A stretch of DNA of 22,776 bases, taken from Plantago elongata (Eukaryota > Streptophyta > Magnoliopsida > Lamiales > Plantaginaceae). The position numbers and the translations under genes are program-made. The first letter of the stretch is position 1; each line of letters opens with the position of its first letter. This document shows, in pieces, positions 1-11,137 of this stretch. Below the pieces are notes generated by a model, which searched no databases, was not told the DNA's origin, and saw only the letters and a list, made by a program, of their open reading frames with translations. The stretch is from positions 1 through 22,776 of the forward strand of contig JAYMSP010002724.1 of NCBI GenBank assembly GCA_036897095.1. Reading direction: 5' to 3'.

Positions 1-478
1 TAGTGCAAATAAATTGTACTTCAGGTGCTGTATATTTGATCATTTAAATTACATGTACACTTTTCACAAAATCTTATAGGATACGATTTATATATAACTC
101 ATTAGACGTGATTTATATTATAAATAAAATCATTCAAAATATCAATCAATATGTTTGTTAGGCCATAACGTATGTTTTTTAGGGCGTTAGGCCATTTCCG
201 ACTTCAAATACTTTTACAAGTCCTTAAGCCCCAGGTGCATATCTAAATGACAATGCATAAGAATGATCATACATTTGAAATGGAAAATTTAACACTTTTG
301 AAAGAAGCTAAACTATACATGATCTACACACCAGAAATGTTACATTTCACATGGAAAAGTAGGTCCCTTCCTTTCTCAATAACGTGTTTAATCTTAAATT
401 TGGTAAGTATAATATAAAGAGTAAAATGTAGCGAAATAACGGTTACTGTAATTGATTAAGTTCTAATGTTGAAAATTA

Positions 479-831
479 TTCCGTCCGTCTCGAATAACTT
501 CATACATTTATCATTTTCATCCATTCCACATAACGTTATTGAAAATGCGAAAGAAAAATATATGAAAATGAGTCGTAAATCACTATAATCGTAAAATTAT
601 CGTATAACCAAAAAAATTATATTATTACTAGATAAGAAGTTCGACAAATATAAATATTTCAAATAATAATGAAAGGGAAAATTATTTTTCACTTTTATAT
701 TTAATTTTCATAAAGTTATTATGAAAATGGTATATATCTAATTCTAACATGTGAAAGTAATAAAGGAAAAACATAATAAATTTGAAGGATATTAATGTGA
801 AAGGAAATATAGAGTAGAGAGAACAAAGGAG
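479..831. mobile_element. Degenerate Stowaway-like MITE
   Basis: The left end TTCCGTCCGTCTCGAATA resembles the CTCCCTCCGTCCC terminal repeat of plant Stowaway (Tc1/mariner-derived) MITEs. The right end reads ACAAAGGAG, whose complement CTCCTTTGT is a weak match to the left end. TA dinucleotides sit exactly outside both ends (477-478 and 832-833), the target duplication of this superfamily. The interior of about 350 bp is very AT-rich and non-coding. The terminal repeats match at only about 8 of 14 positions, so this is an old copy. A segment near 497-516 recurs near 19847, which supports a repeat family. Confidence 0.45.
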
Positions 832-994
832 TAAAAAAATTTAAAAGTAATGGGGAGCTAGAGTGTGATCCCGTGACCTTTTGTAAAAAGAACCTCTCAG
901 GCCCATTTAATGACCATCGGACAACTCTAATAAATCATATGCAATTATAATAATTCTACAATGGATATATAATATAGATATACATATATAAGAT

Positions 995-1040
995 GGGGCC
1001 CTTTTATTTTGGGGGCCCTGTGCGGTTGACTCAGCCCGCA
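995..1040 (+). promoter_or_regulatory. GC-rich motif cluster with TGACTCA
   Basis: Within DNA that is otherwise AT-rich, two GGGGCCC-type blocks (995-1001 and 1011-1018) flank a T-rich spacer. They are followed by TGCGG, then TTGACTCA, then CCCGCA. The TGCGG/CCGCA arms could form a small hairpin around TGACTCA at 1027-1033, a GCN4/bZIP-type site that overlaps a W-box core (TTGAC). Regulatory function is inferred from the motifs alone. It lies about 1.4 kb upstream of the PANK2 start codon. Confidence 0.2.
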
Positions 1041-1700
1041 CATGATCTTAGTTGGCCATAGTGAAATGCATAGAATATGGAATATATAATTTGTATTGTG
1101 AATAATATTAGTTCGATAATCGATGTAACTATAATCGATCTAAATTAGTTATTTACTTTTACGCTTTAATCGATCAATTACTACGTACATCATTTACAAT
1201 GAATTTTAGTTGTCATGCATTAACGTCGTTTGTTCTTTAAAGTGAAGATACAAAATGCATGGAAACTAAAGTTTCACGTGACGGTCTCATATAGTTGAAT
1301 TATCAAATGCGAGTAGCTTGAAACCTAACTCGTAAACTGAAATTGCAACAATATTGTCATATTTTGATGAGCATAATCGAAAAATATATTTTTATAACAT
1401 GGTTCTTTATTGCTAGTTAATAGAGTATGTGCTAATGAGCGAAGGGTCTTCTCAAAAAAGTCGCATCATTTGTTAAGTTGAATGATTAACTCATAATGTA
1501 CAAATACGTACTATTTAACTTTTACTACTTTTAGTTACAAACTCGGGCCAAATCATAAATAGAATAATGAAAGTAAAGTCTACAAAAATTTATTTTATTT
1601 CGGTGAATACTTTTAATAAATAAAAGCTGATAAGATGATCGATAGTGATGATAATTATTTTAATTAAGCTTTCAACATTAATTTTCAATTCGACCATCTT

Positions 1701-2407
1701 ATTAAATTTTTTATAATTGCAATCGATTATAAAAATCAATGGGTTTCCCAGGGTGGTGTGTACAATCTGCCCACCATTTTGCGTGTACTACGACCACACG
1801 CACGCTCAGAACGCAAACCGCGCATTCATAAACTCATCTGTCATACACAGCTCCGAAGGAAGTCAAGTCACTCTACAGCTCGCAACTTACAAATCTTACA
1901 CAGTTCTTGAATCAGTGTATAATCTCAATTTCACTTCTTTTTTCATCTTCACTGCAAATGTTGGCCTTAAATGCCACCATATCTGTTGTATCCTCTTGCC
2001 TTTGAAGCCTTGAAGGCCTAGAAGCTAGTCTTTGTGCTCAACAGATTTGTTTTGCTATTTATGGGTACTTTTTGGTTTATCGAATTGGCTTTTCCTTTCT
2101 CCACCTACCCCCAATTATTCTCGATCATGTGTAATAATTAGAAAGATTGGATTTTTTTCCTTATCCTTCCATTTTTCTAATTTTGGAGACATGAGTTAGT
2201 TAAAAAAAACCTTTTTCTTGGTGGGTTTCATTTTTTTCGGTTTGTTGATTCGATATGCGTTTTTATCTTTATCCTGTAAAAAAAAAATCATATTTTATAC
2301 AATCTGGACTTTGAATGATGTATCAAAATTGGACTTTTTGACCTGCTAATAGGATTGAGTAAGAAGGAAACAGATTGGGGCTAGGAAGGAATTGTTATTA
2401 GATACGG
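1701..2407 (+). promoter_or_regulatory. PANK2 proximal promoter and 5' leader
   Basis: This is the stretch directly upstream of the PANK2 ATG. A less AT-rich, CT-containing block at about 1780-2010 looks like transcribed leader, and the T-rich DNA from about 2030 to 2370 looks intron-like, ending near CTGCTAATAG at about 2350. A leader intron is plausible but I cannot fix its ends. The long frame through 1717-2013 starts at a TTG and has no recognisable product. Short upstream ATGs are present, but they may lie inside the presumed leader intron. Confidence 0.35.
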
Positions 2408-5400
2408 ATGATGGCTACTGGTAGTAGCAGTAGTTCAACAGAGGGCCACCAAGAACAACTCGACAACATTGGTATTGACGAGTCTCATATAAATAAAAAA
2501 TCCCCAGTTCACACTCCTGATACAGAGGGATCACCAGGAGACAAGGATATGCCACCAATAGCCGGTAACTCTATCCGGAGGTCATCGTCCAGGCCGCAGC
2601 TGGACCTCAGTGGAGCTGCAATACATGGAAATTTCGAGGAGAAAGACCCCACAATTCTCTTGCCTAATCAGTCTGATGATATTTCTCATTTGGCTTTGGA
2701 TATTGGAGGTAAATGCATTTGCTGCTACTTTTCTAATGCTAGTTATGGATATGTATCTAGTGTATCTTGTGCTCTTGACATGTTATGATTGGAATTAGCC
2801 TCTTTATAGCTTGTGTTAATCGTTATTCAATGCTTTATCTGCTTTATTACATTTTTCGTTGCATTGGTGATGTAAATAAATAAGTTATGCACCGGAAAAT
2901 CAGCTTACTATGTCATTATGAACTCTTGCTACATTTTACCTATTTGTTAATTTGTCTTGAAGTTTAGTGTCCACAATTTTTTTAGTTTTAGAGACGCCAA
3001 GTGCAACAGGTAAAACACAGAAGTTACAAAAGTTGAGGATTTTTTGTGCAGCAAATGAAGTGACTATCAAATCATGAACATTATCGGACTAAACTAAAAG
3101 GCTAGCAACAACACTATCTTGTTTCAATGTCATCGACCATATTGTTACAAGGGATAAAGCAGATACAATAGTTCTTTCACCCTCACCAATTCGTGGGGTA
3201 TTAATAGTATGAAATGCTGTAGATGAGCTTTCGGTTGTTTTGCCTCTCAAAATTGAGATGATATCATCAACTACTTCCTCCTAATTTTCGGTTTCTTGTG
3301 ATTAAGGCTTATAGGTTTCTCTTACAAATTCATTGTGTTCGCCCTATCACAGTTGCTTATTTAGTTCTGCTTAATCACGAATGAGTTCGTAATAGCATAT
3401 TCAAAGAGTTGTTATATCCGCATTTCTGGTATATGGACTTACAGTTATTGATCACCCAGAAACTTTTTTTTTTTTTTTTTTTTTAACGCAGGATCACTCA
3501 TCAAGCTGGTTTATTTCTCAAGACATGAGAATCAACCAGTTCATGACAGGAGGAAGAACATTCGTAAGGCAAGATTTGGCATCACCAATGGAAATAGATG
3601 GAGCTACCCAATTCTTGGTGGAAGGCTGCATTTTGTTAAGTTCGAGACGTCTAAGATAAATGAGTGCTTGGATTTCATCTACTCTAAGCAGCTTCATCGC
3701 GGGGGCACGTACTCTTGTTTCATCTAATAGTTTTTCTTTTCGTGGGCATCTATTTTAAATTAAATGTCATGGTTTACTGTGATGAACAGTTGAACACACT
3801 CAATGAGTTTGTCGTTATTAAGGTCTCATGTGGTAACTCCATTTTTGTCTCAGGAATGGATTCACGTCTTTGGGAATCTGAGGGTGCAAACACTGGGAAC
3901 ACAGTAATTAAGGTAGTTGGATGTATCCAAAGTTGCTCCGTATAACTTTCTTTTAGTTTAGAAAACTCTCTTCTATGTATCAATAGGATACATTTTCTGT
4001 GGTCTTGGGATACAGTTTCATACGGAGTATCTTGTCATATCAAAGCTTATCACTAAAGCAAGCAAACACGACAAAAGTGTCTTCTAACTGTGGATTTTTT
4101 GTGAAGGCTACAGGTGGTGGTGCGTACAAGTTTGCCGATCTCTTCAAGGAAAGGCTTGGGATTAGCATTGAGAAAGAAGATGAAATGAATTGTCTAGTGG
4201 CTGGTGCAAATTTTCTGCTCAAGGTGTCTTTTACATTCCTTTATGCTTTTCATTTTTTCCCTTCAAGACTATAGATATGCGGTATGCCTATATCAATCAC
4301 CCTCTTTATATGTTTCTATATATGTATTCCTGAAAGTCTTGGGCTATTGGTTCTGCAGGCAATTCGACATGAAGCTTTTACACACATGGAGGGGCAGAAA
4401 GAATTTGTGCAGATCGACTCCAATGACTTGTTCCCATATCTTCTAGTCAATATAGGTTCTGGTGTCAGCATGATAAAGGTAATTTTTTTCATTGCAACTC
4501 CCCCACCCCCCCCCAAAAAATAAAAAAAATAAAAAAATAAAAAAGAAAAAAGAAAAAAGAAAAAAGAAGAAGAAGATATTCAGTCCAAAAATCTGTTGGT
4601 ATGGCTACAGGTTGATGGAGATGGAGTCTTCCAGCGCGTCAGTGGAACAAATGTTGGAGGGGGCACATACTGGGGTCTGGGAAAATTGTTAACGAAGTGC
4701 AAAAGGTTTGGTGATCTGATCGTCGACGCTGTTCTATTCTTACACTTCCTTCTTTCTTTATCTTTACATCTATAACCCTAAAAATTATCTTTAACTTGTC
4801 TGTTGAAGTTTCGATGACTTATTGGAGCTGAGCCAACGAGGAGATAACAGAACTATAGACATGCTAGTAGGAGATATTTATGGAGGAATGGATTACAATA
4901 AGGTTGTCTTCTTAAAATACTTTTCCTTTATTTCCTCTGTGTTAGTTGCCTCTGACTTTCATGGCATTTCGTGGTAGCCAGTGTTTGTTGTTTTGGAAGG
5001 GCTATACAATTTGTGCTCATTGGTTGAATTTTGCTCAACACATATACAAGTTTTTGCTGTTGTATACTATAATTCGATGATACAGTGCATAAGAATGATA
5101 GGCTGCCTGATGTTACAACATTGTAGATTTTGAAAAAGCAATTCCCCGAAATTTATTTCTAGCAGAACCAAAAATAGCCTTCTGTAAACACAATCATACC
5201 CTTTCTATTTCTAATACTCACTCGGCTCTATGGAATACTCTATCACTTTGTGTTACTTCTGTGCTATGCCTTTTCTCGTAGGTATTTTATCATTTCAAGA
5301 ATCTAGTTCAATTTTTCTCTTTTCATATTCTGACAAGTATAATTGCTTTGTAGATTGGGCTCTCGAGATCAACAATCGCTTCAAGTTTTGGCAAGGCAAT

Positions 5401-8400
5401 ATCTGAAGAGAAAGAGCTTCAGGACTACAGACCTGAAGACATATCTCTGTCCCTCTTACGAATGATTTCATATAACATTGGCCAGGCAAGTTCGTTTGTA
5501 ATATGTCGTGGTCTCTTGCACACATTCTCATTGCGTATAGACAGATACATACGTTTTTTGATTCAAGTGCTTCTGGCTTTTATCAGATAGCGTACCTGAA
5601 TGCATTACGATTTGGCCTAAAACGAATATTCTTTGGAGGATTTTTCATCAGGGGCCATGCTTACACAATGGACACCATCTCGTTTGCAGTCCATTTCTGG
5701 TAGTGAAACCATAGACTGTTCCTGGAGTTTTACATTGGCTCTCCTTATGTGGTTTTATAGGCTTTGACAACTCTTAGCATTCGTCCAATATGTAGTTAAA
5801 AACTTCTTGATTTTCTTTTTAGGTCAAAGGGAGATGCCCAAGCTATGTTTCTGCGTCATGAAGGCTTTCTAGGAGCATTAGGTGCCTTTATGAGCTACGA
5901 AACACATGGGTTGGATGATCTTATGGTACATCATCTTGTGGAGAGGTTCCCTATGGGTGCACCGTATATTGGAGGAAGTGTTCATGGTCCACCTCTTGGA
6001 GATCTCAACGAGAAGGTAAATATTCCAACCTCAGATCATAAGACGTGTGCCTCGTCACCCTTGTAATTCATTATGGTTTGATAGGTCTGTATTCAACTGC
6101 TCGTTTTGCTTCTATAAGCTACTGGTTTATTGGTGCACTTCCTGCCCTCTTTTTTCTTTCTTCGTATTTTGAAATTTCTATTTGTTTGCTTCTGATTTAA
6201 GAAAATTCAATTTGATAACTTAGATTTATGCCTTCTATGTTTATTATACTACTTGGTGGTTAATGTGTCTTAAATGAAGTGAGTGGAATTAGAACTTACT
6301 TTTGATGGGCCCATAAGTTGCATCCTATTGTACATTTGTCCTTAATAACTACTGGGTGTACACTCATACCTCAACAAATGTAACGTTGAGGGGCATAGAA
6401 TAAGTTCTCTACTGCTTTTATGCTCTTAAAAGAGCATTGTCCCTAAAGTGAAAGATTCCTCATGAAGGCACATATAAGATATGTATCCCAGATTAAGCAG
6501 TGGCTTAACTTTGTTGATACAAACTTTCAAATAATATAGTAACTCCAGTTGTGCAGAAATTAAAACGGGGTGGTATGTTGTGTATTTGGTATTGATCCAG
6601 GCCTCTACTAGTTGTTCCGATTAGGTTGATTCATTTTGCTTGTTATTCTGCTACTTCTGGTGCTTCATGAAGTTCAATATTCTTTCTTGTTCTGTTTTTG
6701 GTTCCACATCAAAATATCTTATGCCAACAGAATTGTCAACATGGATGATGACAAGTATAATACATCCCTGGATTTGATTTTGGATTCTACCTGTACCATC
6801 CATCTGGGAAAAATACCATCGAGAAGCAAATGAGAAACCATATTCTTATTGAGATCTTATGTCCTGCTTTCTGCTGCTGTCACTATTAAAATGCTCATGT
6901 AATTATTCTTATAACATCTAATAATGATCTTGTGATTTTAGATATCGTGGATGGAGAAGTTTGTCCAAAAGGGAACAGAGATCACTGCTCCTGTTCCATT
7001 GGCTCCTGCAGGGACTACTGGGCTCGGTGGCTTTGAAGTTCCATCATCCAGAGGAGATACCTTACGTTCAGATGCCAGCAAATTGAATGTAGGTGTTCTC
7101 CATCTTGTTCCAAGTCTAGAGGTGTTCCCATTGTTAGAGGATCCAAAAACGTAAGCTACCATATTTTGTTGTGTTTACACCGCAGCTCCACCTGAATGTT
7201 TGGAATCATTTTACTTGTTTATTTCATCACCTTCAACTTATAGAAAACTGGACACCTTTCCTTTATCGTCCCGCTTTTTTTTTTTTAAATTATATGTTTG
7301 AATTTTATTTAATGTCAAATGTGTTATATCTGAAGCATGCCACCAAAATAGTGAAATTAATTAATCTTTATTATTTGCAGATATGAGCCGAACACTATAG
7401 ACCTATCAGACCATGGTGAACTAGAGTAAGTAAACGGATCTCTCAAGATCTTGTGTTTTTCCTGCGAACAATCCAATACTGTGTATGCCATGGGTCACCA
7501 TCTCAGATTTACTTATTTCTTAAACTTATATTGGTCTTCATTCTTATATAGGTACTGGTTCACTGTCCTATCAGGACATATGCCGGACCTTGTTGAAAAG
7601 GTAATGCAGATTCGAAAATCATGTTTCTGCTTCTCCTCCAGAACCATCTCCAATTGAGAACTTTACGTAAAAGTGACAAATAGGAATCTTGACTTCAATA
7701 ATATTGGACTGTTTCTTAATGTGTATCAATAATGTGGAATGCCTATTGAACATGGGATCGTGATACAAATTCATTCTGTAGGCTGTGGCTAGTGAAGGTG
7801 GGACAGATGATGCTAAGAGAAGAGGTGATGCGTTTGCCCGTGCATTTTCTGCCCACCTGGCCAGGTGCGCGCCATTTAATACTGGTGTTTTAGAGTTTAG
7901 ACACTAGAAAGTCCACTTCCTCCATGTACATGATTCAGATTTCAGAGTACTAAGACTTGCATACTGAAACACCGGCTCAGAATTGATAGTACTGTTATAT
8001 TCACGTGATGTATGCTTGGCTTAGCTGTGGGCCATTGTCCAATCCTCTTTCATGGATCATTGACCAAGGATTCAACACAAAAGGGGAGTAGTCACTGTTT
8101 AACAAAAGCACAAAACAGCTTACCTGATAACCAACTCAGCTTCAGCTAGTGCCTACCACTCTGTGTCCTGCTCAAGGGTATAGTTTTATTCTAAAACAAA
8201 ATTTACATGAACCCAGATATCTTGGAGTTTAACTTCATGCAATACAAGCAGCTGCAACCCTTGGGTGGCTACTCATAAAATTACCCCCTCCCCCTCAGAA
8301 TTTCGTTTTTGTTATTCATGCCGTTTTTACTTGTTAGTCAAAAGGTCAATTTACTGCTCCAGTTTATCAGTTATTTGATTCAGTGGTGTATCCAACCTTG

Positions 8401-11137
8401 GAACACAAGACAGGCCAGTATTAGTAATTGGAGTGAATCTGTATAGCCATACACCAAGAAAGCAAAACTGTAGTAAGTACACAGAGAACTTAAGATAAGA
8501 TTGGTTGGTTTTAATATAAATATTAAACACCATGCCTGTTGACATATCTAGTGGTTGTCCGGTTGCTCTTTTCATTGTATTACTGCCGGTATGTTTGCAT
8601 GCACTTTTATTCAACTTTATTCAACATGCACTGGCATACTCCTGGTCTCTAGTCTCTGTTTTCTAAACAACTTTGCTTCTTGATAGATTGATGGAGGAAC
8701 CGGCTGCATATGGCAAGCTGGGTCTGGCCAACCTCTTGGAATTAAGAGAGGAGTGCTTGAGGGAGTTTCACTTTATTGATGTCTACAGAAGCATAAAGCA
8801 GAGGTAAAATTGCTTTTGATGAAATAAACATATAGTTAAAGAATACTGCCTTGTTGCTCAATTCACTGTCTGCTTTGTATCTGTATGATTGTGTTATGGG
8901 TATATATATACCCATATGAAAGAGACTTCGTTAGCATATGAACTTTTGACCAATACTGCAATTTCACGTCTTAAGTTTACTATGGTCAAACTAATATGTT
9001 GCAGTATACTAAGAATTTTTAATCCTTCTTCCCCCTATTCTTAGACATATGAAAGAGACTTCGTTAGCATATGAACTTTTGGCCAATACTGCAATTTCAC
9101 GTTTTAAGTTTACTATGGTCAAACTAATATGTTGCAGTATACTAAGAATTTTAATCCTTCTTTCCCCTATTCTTAGATCAATAACGTAGAATTACCATAC
9201 TGTTTTTGTGCTTCTTATTGTTCAATAGGGAAAATGAGGCATCGCTGGCAGTTTTATCGGACCTGTTAGTGGAACTCGACTGCATGACTGAGGTACTTAA
9301 ACTTGGAGAAGCTTGATTTCTTGTTCCTTGTTGATATTGTGATTACCTGATAGTGTTTATCACTGTCTTCTTTAAATGTATTTGGGGTCTCACTGACAGC
9401 ATTTTCTTTTCTGCAGGAAGCAAGATTGCTTACTTTAATTGAAGGGGTTCTTGCTGCAAATATTTTTGATTGGGGATCCCGAGCTTGTGTTGATCTCTAT
9501 CATCAAGGCACAATTATTGAAATATACAGAATGAGTCGCAACAAGATGCAACGGCCTTGGCGGGTGGGTGTTGCTAAATAAAGTATTTTATATGATATTT
9601 AATTGATTGCACAACCTATTAAATGAAAGTACCTAACATGAATTCAGGTGGATGATTTTGATGCCTTCAAAGAAAGAATGTTTGGTTCTTCTGAAAATAC
9701 ACCTCGCCAATATAAAAAAGCTTTACTATTTGTGGATAACTCGGGTGCTGATATCGTATTAGGAATGCTTCCGCTAGCAAGGGAACTTCTTCGGCGTGGA
9801 ACTGAAGTAAGTTATGTTCCCACAAAGGATAGCGATATGCTCCCACACCATCTTCATGATTATCTCATTACTAATATCGCACCTCTGGATAAGAATCTGG
9901 ACAAGAGAAACTGTTTAACTGTTATGCAACCTTGGAAAATCACACAGAAGATTTTGGGATGATATTTTAAAAAATCATGTTCACCTTCATGTGAGGTCTA
10001 GTTCTTGTTGTTTTGTGGTTTGAAGCTTTAAAAATTTGGAACTGGAAGTTGTGTCCATTTTCATATCTAGTACTTGTAATATAGTTCCACAAGCATGCAT
10101 GTGGTATTATCACCTGTTTCTCTTCTTATTTTCACACTTGTGTAATCTGTATTGTTCAATATGCACCAACTTAACAAGGAAATGAGTGCAGGTTGTGCTG
10201 GTTGCCAATTCGCTCCCTGCCCTCAATGATATCACTGCCATGGAGTTACCAGAGATTGTTGCTGAGGCTGCTAAGGTTTCTATCTTTACTATGCACATAT
10301 ACTTGGTTGTAAAAGGGAAACTCACTTCGTTACTGCACGTGAATCCAGCATATTTGTTGTTACATCTGAATGAAAACACGCATTATCAGTCAATTTCATC
10401 TGAATTTTTTTTTCTCAAATTTACAAAATTATCAATCACCAAATCCTGAATTCACTCCATCAGTATTGGATCGCAAATCTCTTCTGCCATAGGCACTTAA
10501 TACCACACGTCTAGTTTTGGATACTCTTGTCGCCAGTGTCAAATTAAAGGAATATGTAAACAAGACTAATGGTGACCACCTATACAGCATTGCGACATCC
10601 TCCGACGAGCAGCTGAAGCGGGGGGCTTACTCGTAGATGCAATGGCCCAAGATAGCCCCAGAAAAGCCTCAGCTTCAGTACCCCTTATGGTGGTCGAAAA
10701 TGGGTGTGGTAGTCCTTGTATAGACCTTAGACAAGTTAGCTCCGAATTGGCTGCTGCTGCCAAGGATGCTGATCTGGTATAACCTTTTTCATCGATTTCT
10801 TTGGTCTCCTGTTCAAGAACATTTTACTATCTGTCTACCAGGCTGTTTAGCAATTTTCTTGTAAATAACACTACTCGTGCAGGTTATATTAGAAGGAATG
10901 GGACGATCGCTGCATACAAACTTCAATGCCAAGTTCAAATGTGATGCTCTGAAGGTAAGTTGATAATCACTGAAAAAGGTGGTTTTAAAGATGAGTTGTT
11001 GGCTGCAGACTGCAGTTGAACTGAGTATTTGTACACTTGATATGCAGCTTGCAATGGTGAAGAATCAGCGGTTGGCAGAGAAACTAATTAACGGAAAGTT
11101 ATACGACTGTGTATGCCGATTTGAAGCAGCTACCTGA
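2408..11137 (+). CDS. PANK2: Pantothenate kinase 2: PanK domain fused to DUF89 phosphatase domain (22 exons)
   Basis: Exons: 2408-2708, 3492-3704, 3854-3912, 4107-4223, 4359-4478, 4611-4705, 4809-4902, 5354-5485, 5587-5699, 5823-6015, 6942-7150, 7381-7425, 7552-7600, 7782-7864, 8687-8803, 9229-9292, 9417-9563, 9648-9806, 10192-10275, 10588-10776, 10883-10954, 11048-11137. They sum to 2745 nt (914 aa), close to the roughly 900 aa of Arabidopsis PANK2, and every junction keeps frame. The N-terminal kinase phosphorylates pantothenate, the first step of CoA synthesis. It carries LALDIGG (about 95-101), TGGGAYKFADLF (193-204), NIGSGVS and GGGTYWGLG. Residues matching the catalytic Glu and Arg of human PANK3, which are replaced in inactive PANK4, appear present as Glu217 and Arg279. 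The C-terminal DUF89 domain (about 570-905) has the metal-site candidates Asp747-Asn748 in DNSGAD and Asp783 in ANSLPALND. In this family it dephosphorylates 4'-phosphopantetheine and its damaged forms. The start is ATGATGGC, and either Met could be used. Introns 2 and 8 have GC donors. Identity is from remembered family sequence. Confidence 0.95.
3464..3484 (+). repeat. T21 tract at the 3' end of PANK2 intron 1
   Basis: An uninterrupted run of 21 T lies just before the acceptor AACGCAG, whose AG is at 3490-3491. It serves as the polypyrimidine tract of intron 1 and is a mononucleotide microsatellite likely to vary in length between individuals. The true length may differ because of sequencing slippage. 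Confidence 0.85.
3705..3853 (+). other. PANK2 intron 2, non-canonical GC-AG intron
   Basis: The upstream exon must end at G3704 to keep frame, giving residues LHRGG then MDSRLWESEG. This places GCACGT at the donor. The nearest GT donor, at 3709 (GTACTC), would leave two extra codon bases and run into a stop in exon 3. An alternative acceptor at about 3822 also meets a stop. The acceptor is TGTCTCAG. The donor lacks the usual strong AG before GC, so a sequencing error or an allele-specific change cannot be excluded. Confidence 0.7.
4495..4575 (+). repeat. C-rich then A-rich low-complexity tract in PANK2 intron 5
   Basis: A C-rich run (about 4500-4514) is followed by about 60 bases of A-runs broken by single T or G residues, including repeated AAAAAAG units and a GAAGAAGAAG end. 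It lies wholly inside intron 5 (4479-4610). The open frames crossing it encode only lysine-rich low-complexity sequence and are not genes. Confidence 0.85.
5486..5586 (+). other. PANK2 intron 8, GC-AG intron with consensus donor
   Basis: The exon ends in codons for YNIGQ and the junction reads CAG|GCAAGT, which fits the known GC-AG donor consensus closely. The acceptor is TTTTATCAG, and the next exon opens with IAYLNALRFG, matching the conserved family sequence without a gap. A GT lies four bases downstream (5490-5491), but using it shifts the frame and reaches a stop in exon 10. Confidence 0.9.
8895..8916. repeat. 22-bp perfect palindrome in PANK2 intron 15
   Basis: TATGGG, then alternating TA, then CCCATA form a perfect inverted repeat centred between 8905 and 8906. 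Its right arm overlaps the first bases of the tandem duplication listed next. It can form a cruciform or hairpin, and AT-rich palindromes are known breakage and replication-slippage sites. Confidence 0.9.
8913..9177 (+). repeat. 133-bp tandem duplication in PANK2 intron 15
   Basis: Copy 1 is 8913-9045 and copy 2 is 9046-9177. The copies differ by three substitutions (TTGACC/TTGGCC, CACGTC/CACGTT, TTCC/TTTC) and one T deletion, so they are about 97 percent identical and the duplication is recent. Each copy carries a pyrimidine-rich stretch ending in CTATTCTTAG and an earlier TTGCAG, so potential cryptic acceptors were doubled as well. The unit is non-coding and lies fully inside intron 15 (8804-9228). 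Confidence 0.97.

Larger units (their letters stand above)
1..1700. other. AT-rich intergenic DNA upstream of PANK2
   Basis: No open frame here resembles a protein family I know, and the base composition is strongly AT-biased, as expected for plant intergenic DNA. The only structure I can support is a degenerate Stowaway-like MITE (479-831) and a small GC-rich motif cluster (995-1040), both listed separately. The far left end could include the tail or promoter of a gene outside the window, but no splice-linked exon or tRNA was seen. Confidence 0.6.

Noticed and set aside
1717-2013. 98-codon frame in the PANK2 leader region
   Set aside because: It starts at TTG, has no recognisable domain, and lies where transcribed leader is expected.
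3709-3853. Canonical GT donor at 3709 for PANK2 intron 2
   Set aside because: It gives a frameshift and a stop in exon 3 and breaks the conserved LHRGG-MDSR family sequence.
4492-4692. Lysine-rich 66-codon frame
   Set aside because: It is read-through of the A-rich low-complexity tract in PANK2 intron 5 and reads exon 6 in the wrong frame.
8351-8614. 87-codon minus-strand frame in PANK2 intron 14
   Set aside because: It lies inside a well-supported intron (7865-8686), has no family resemblance and no splice-linked partner exon.
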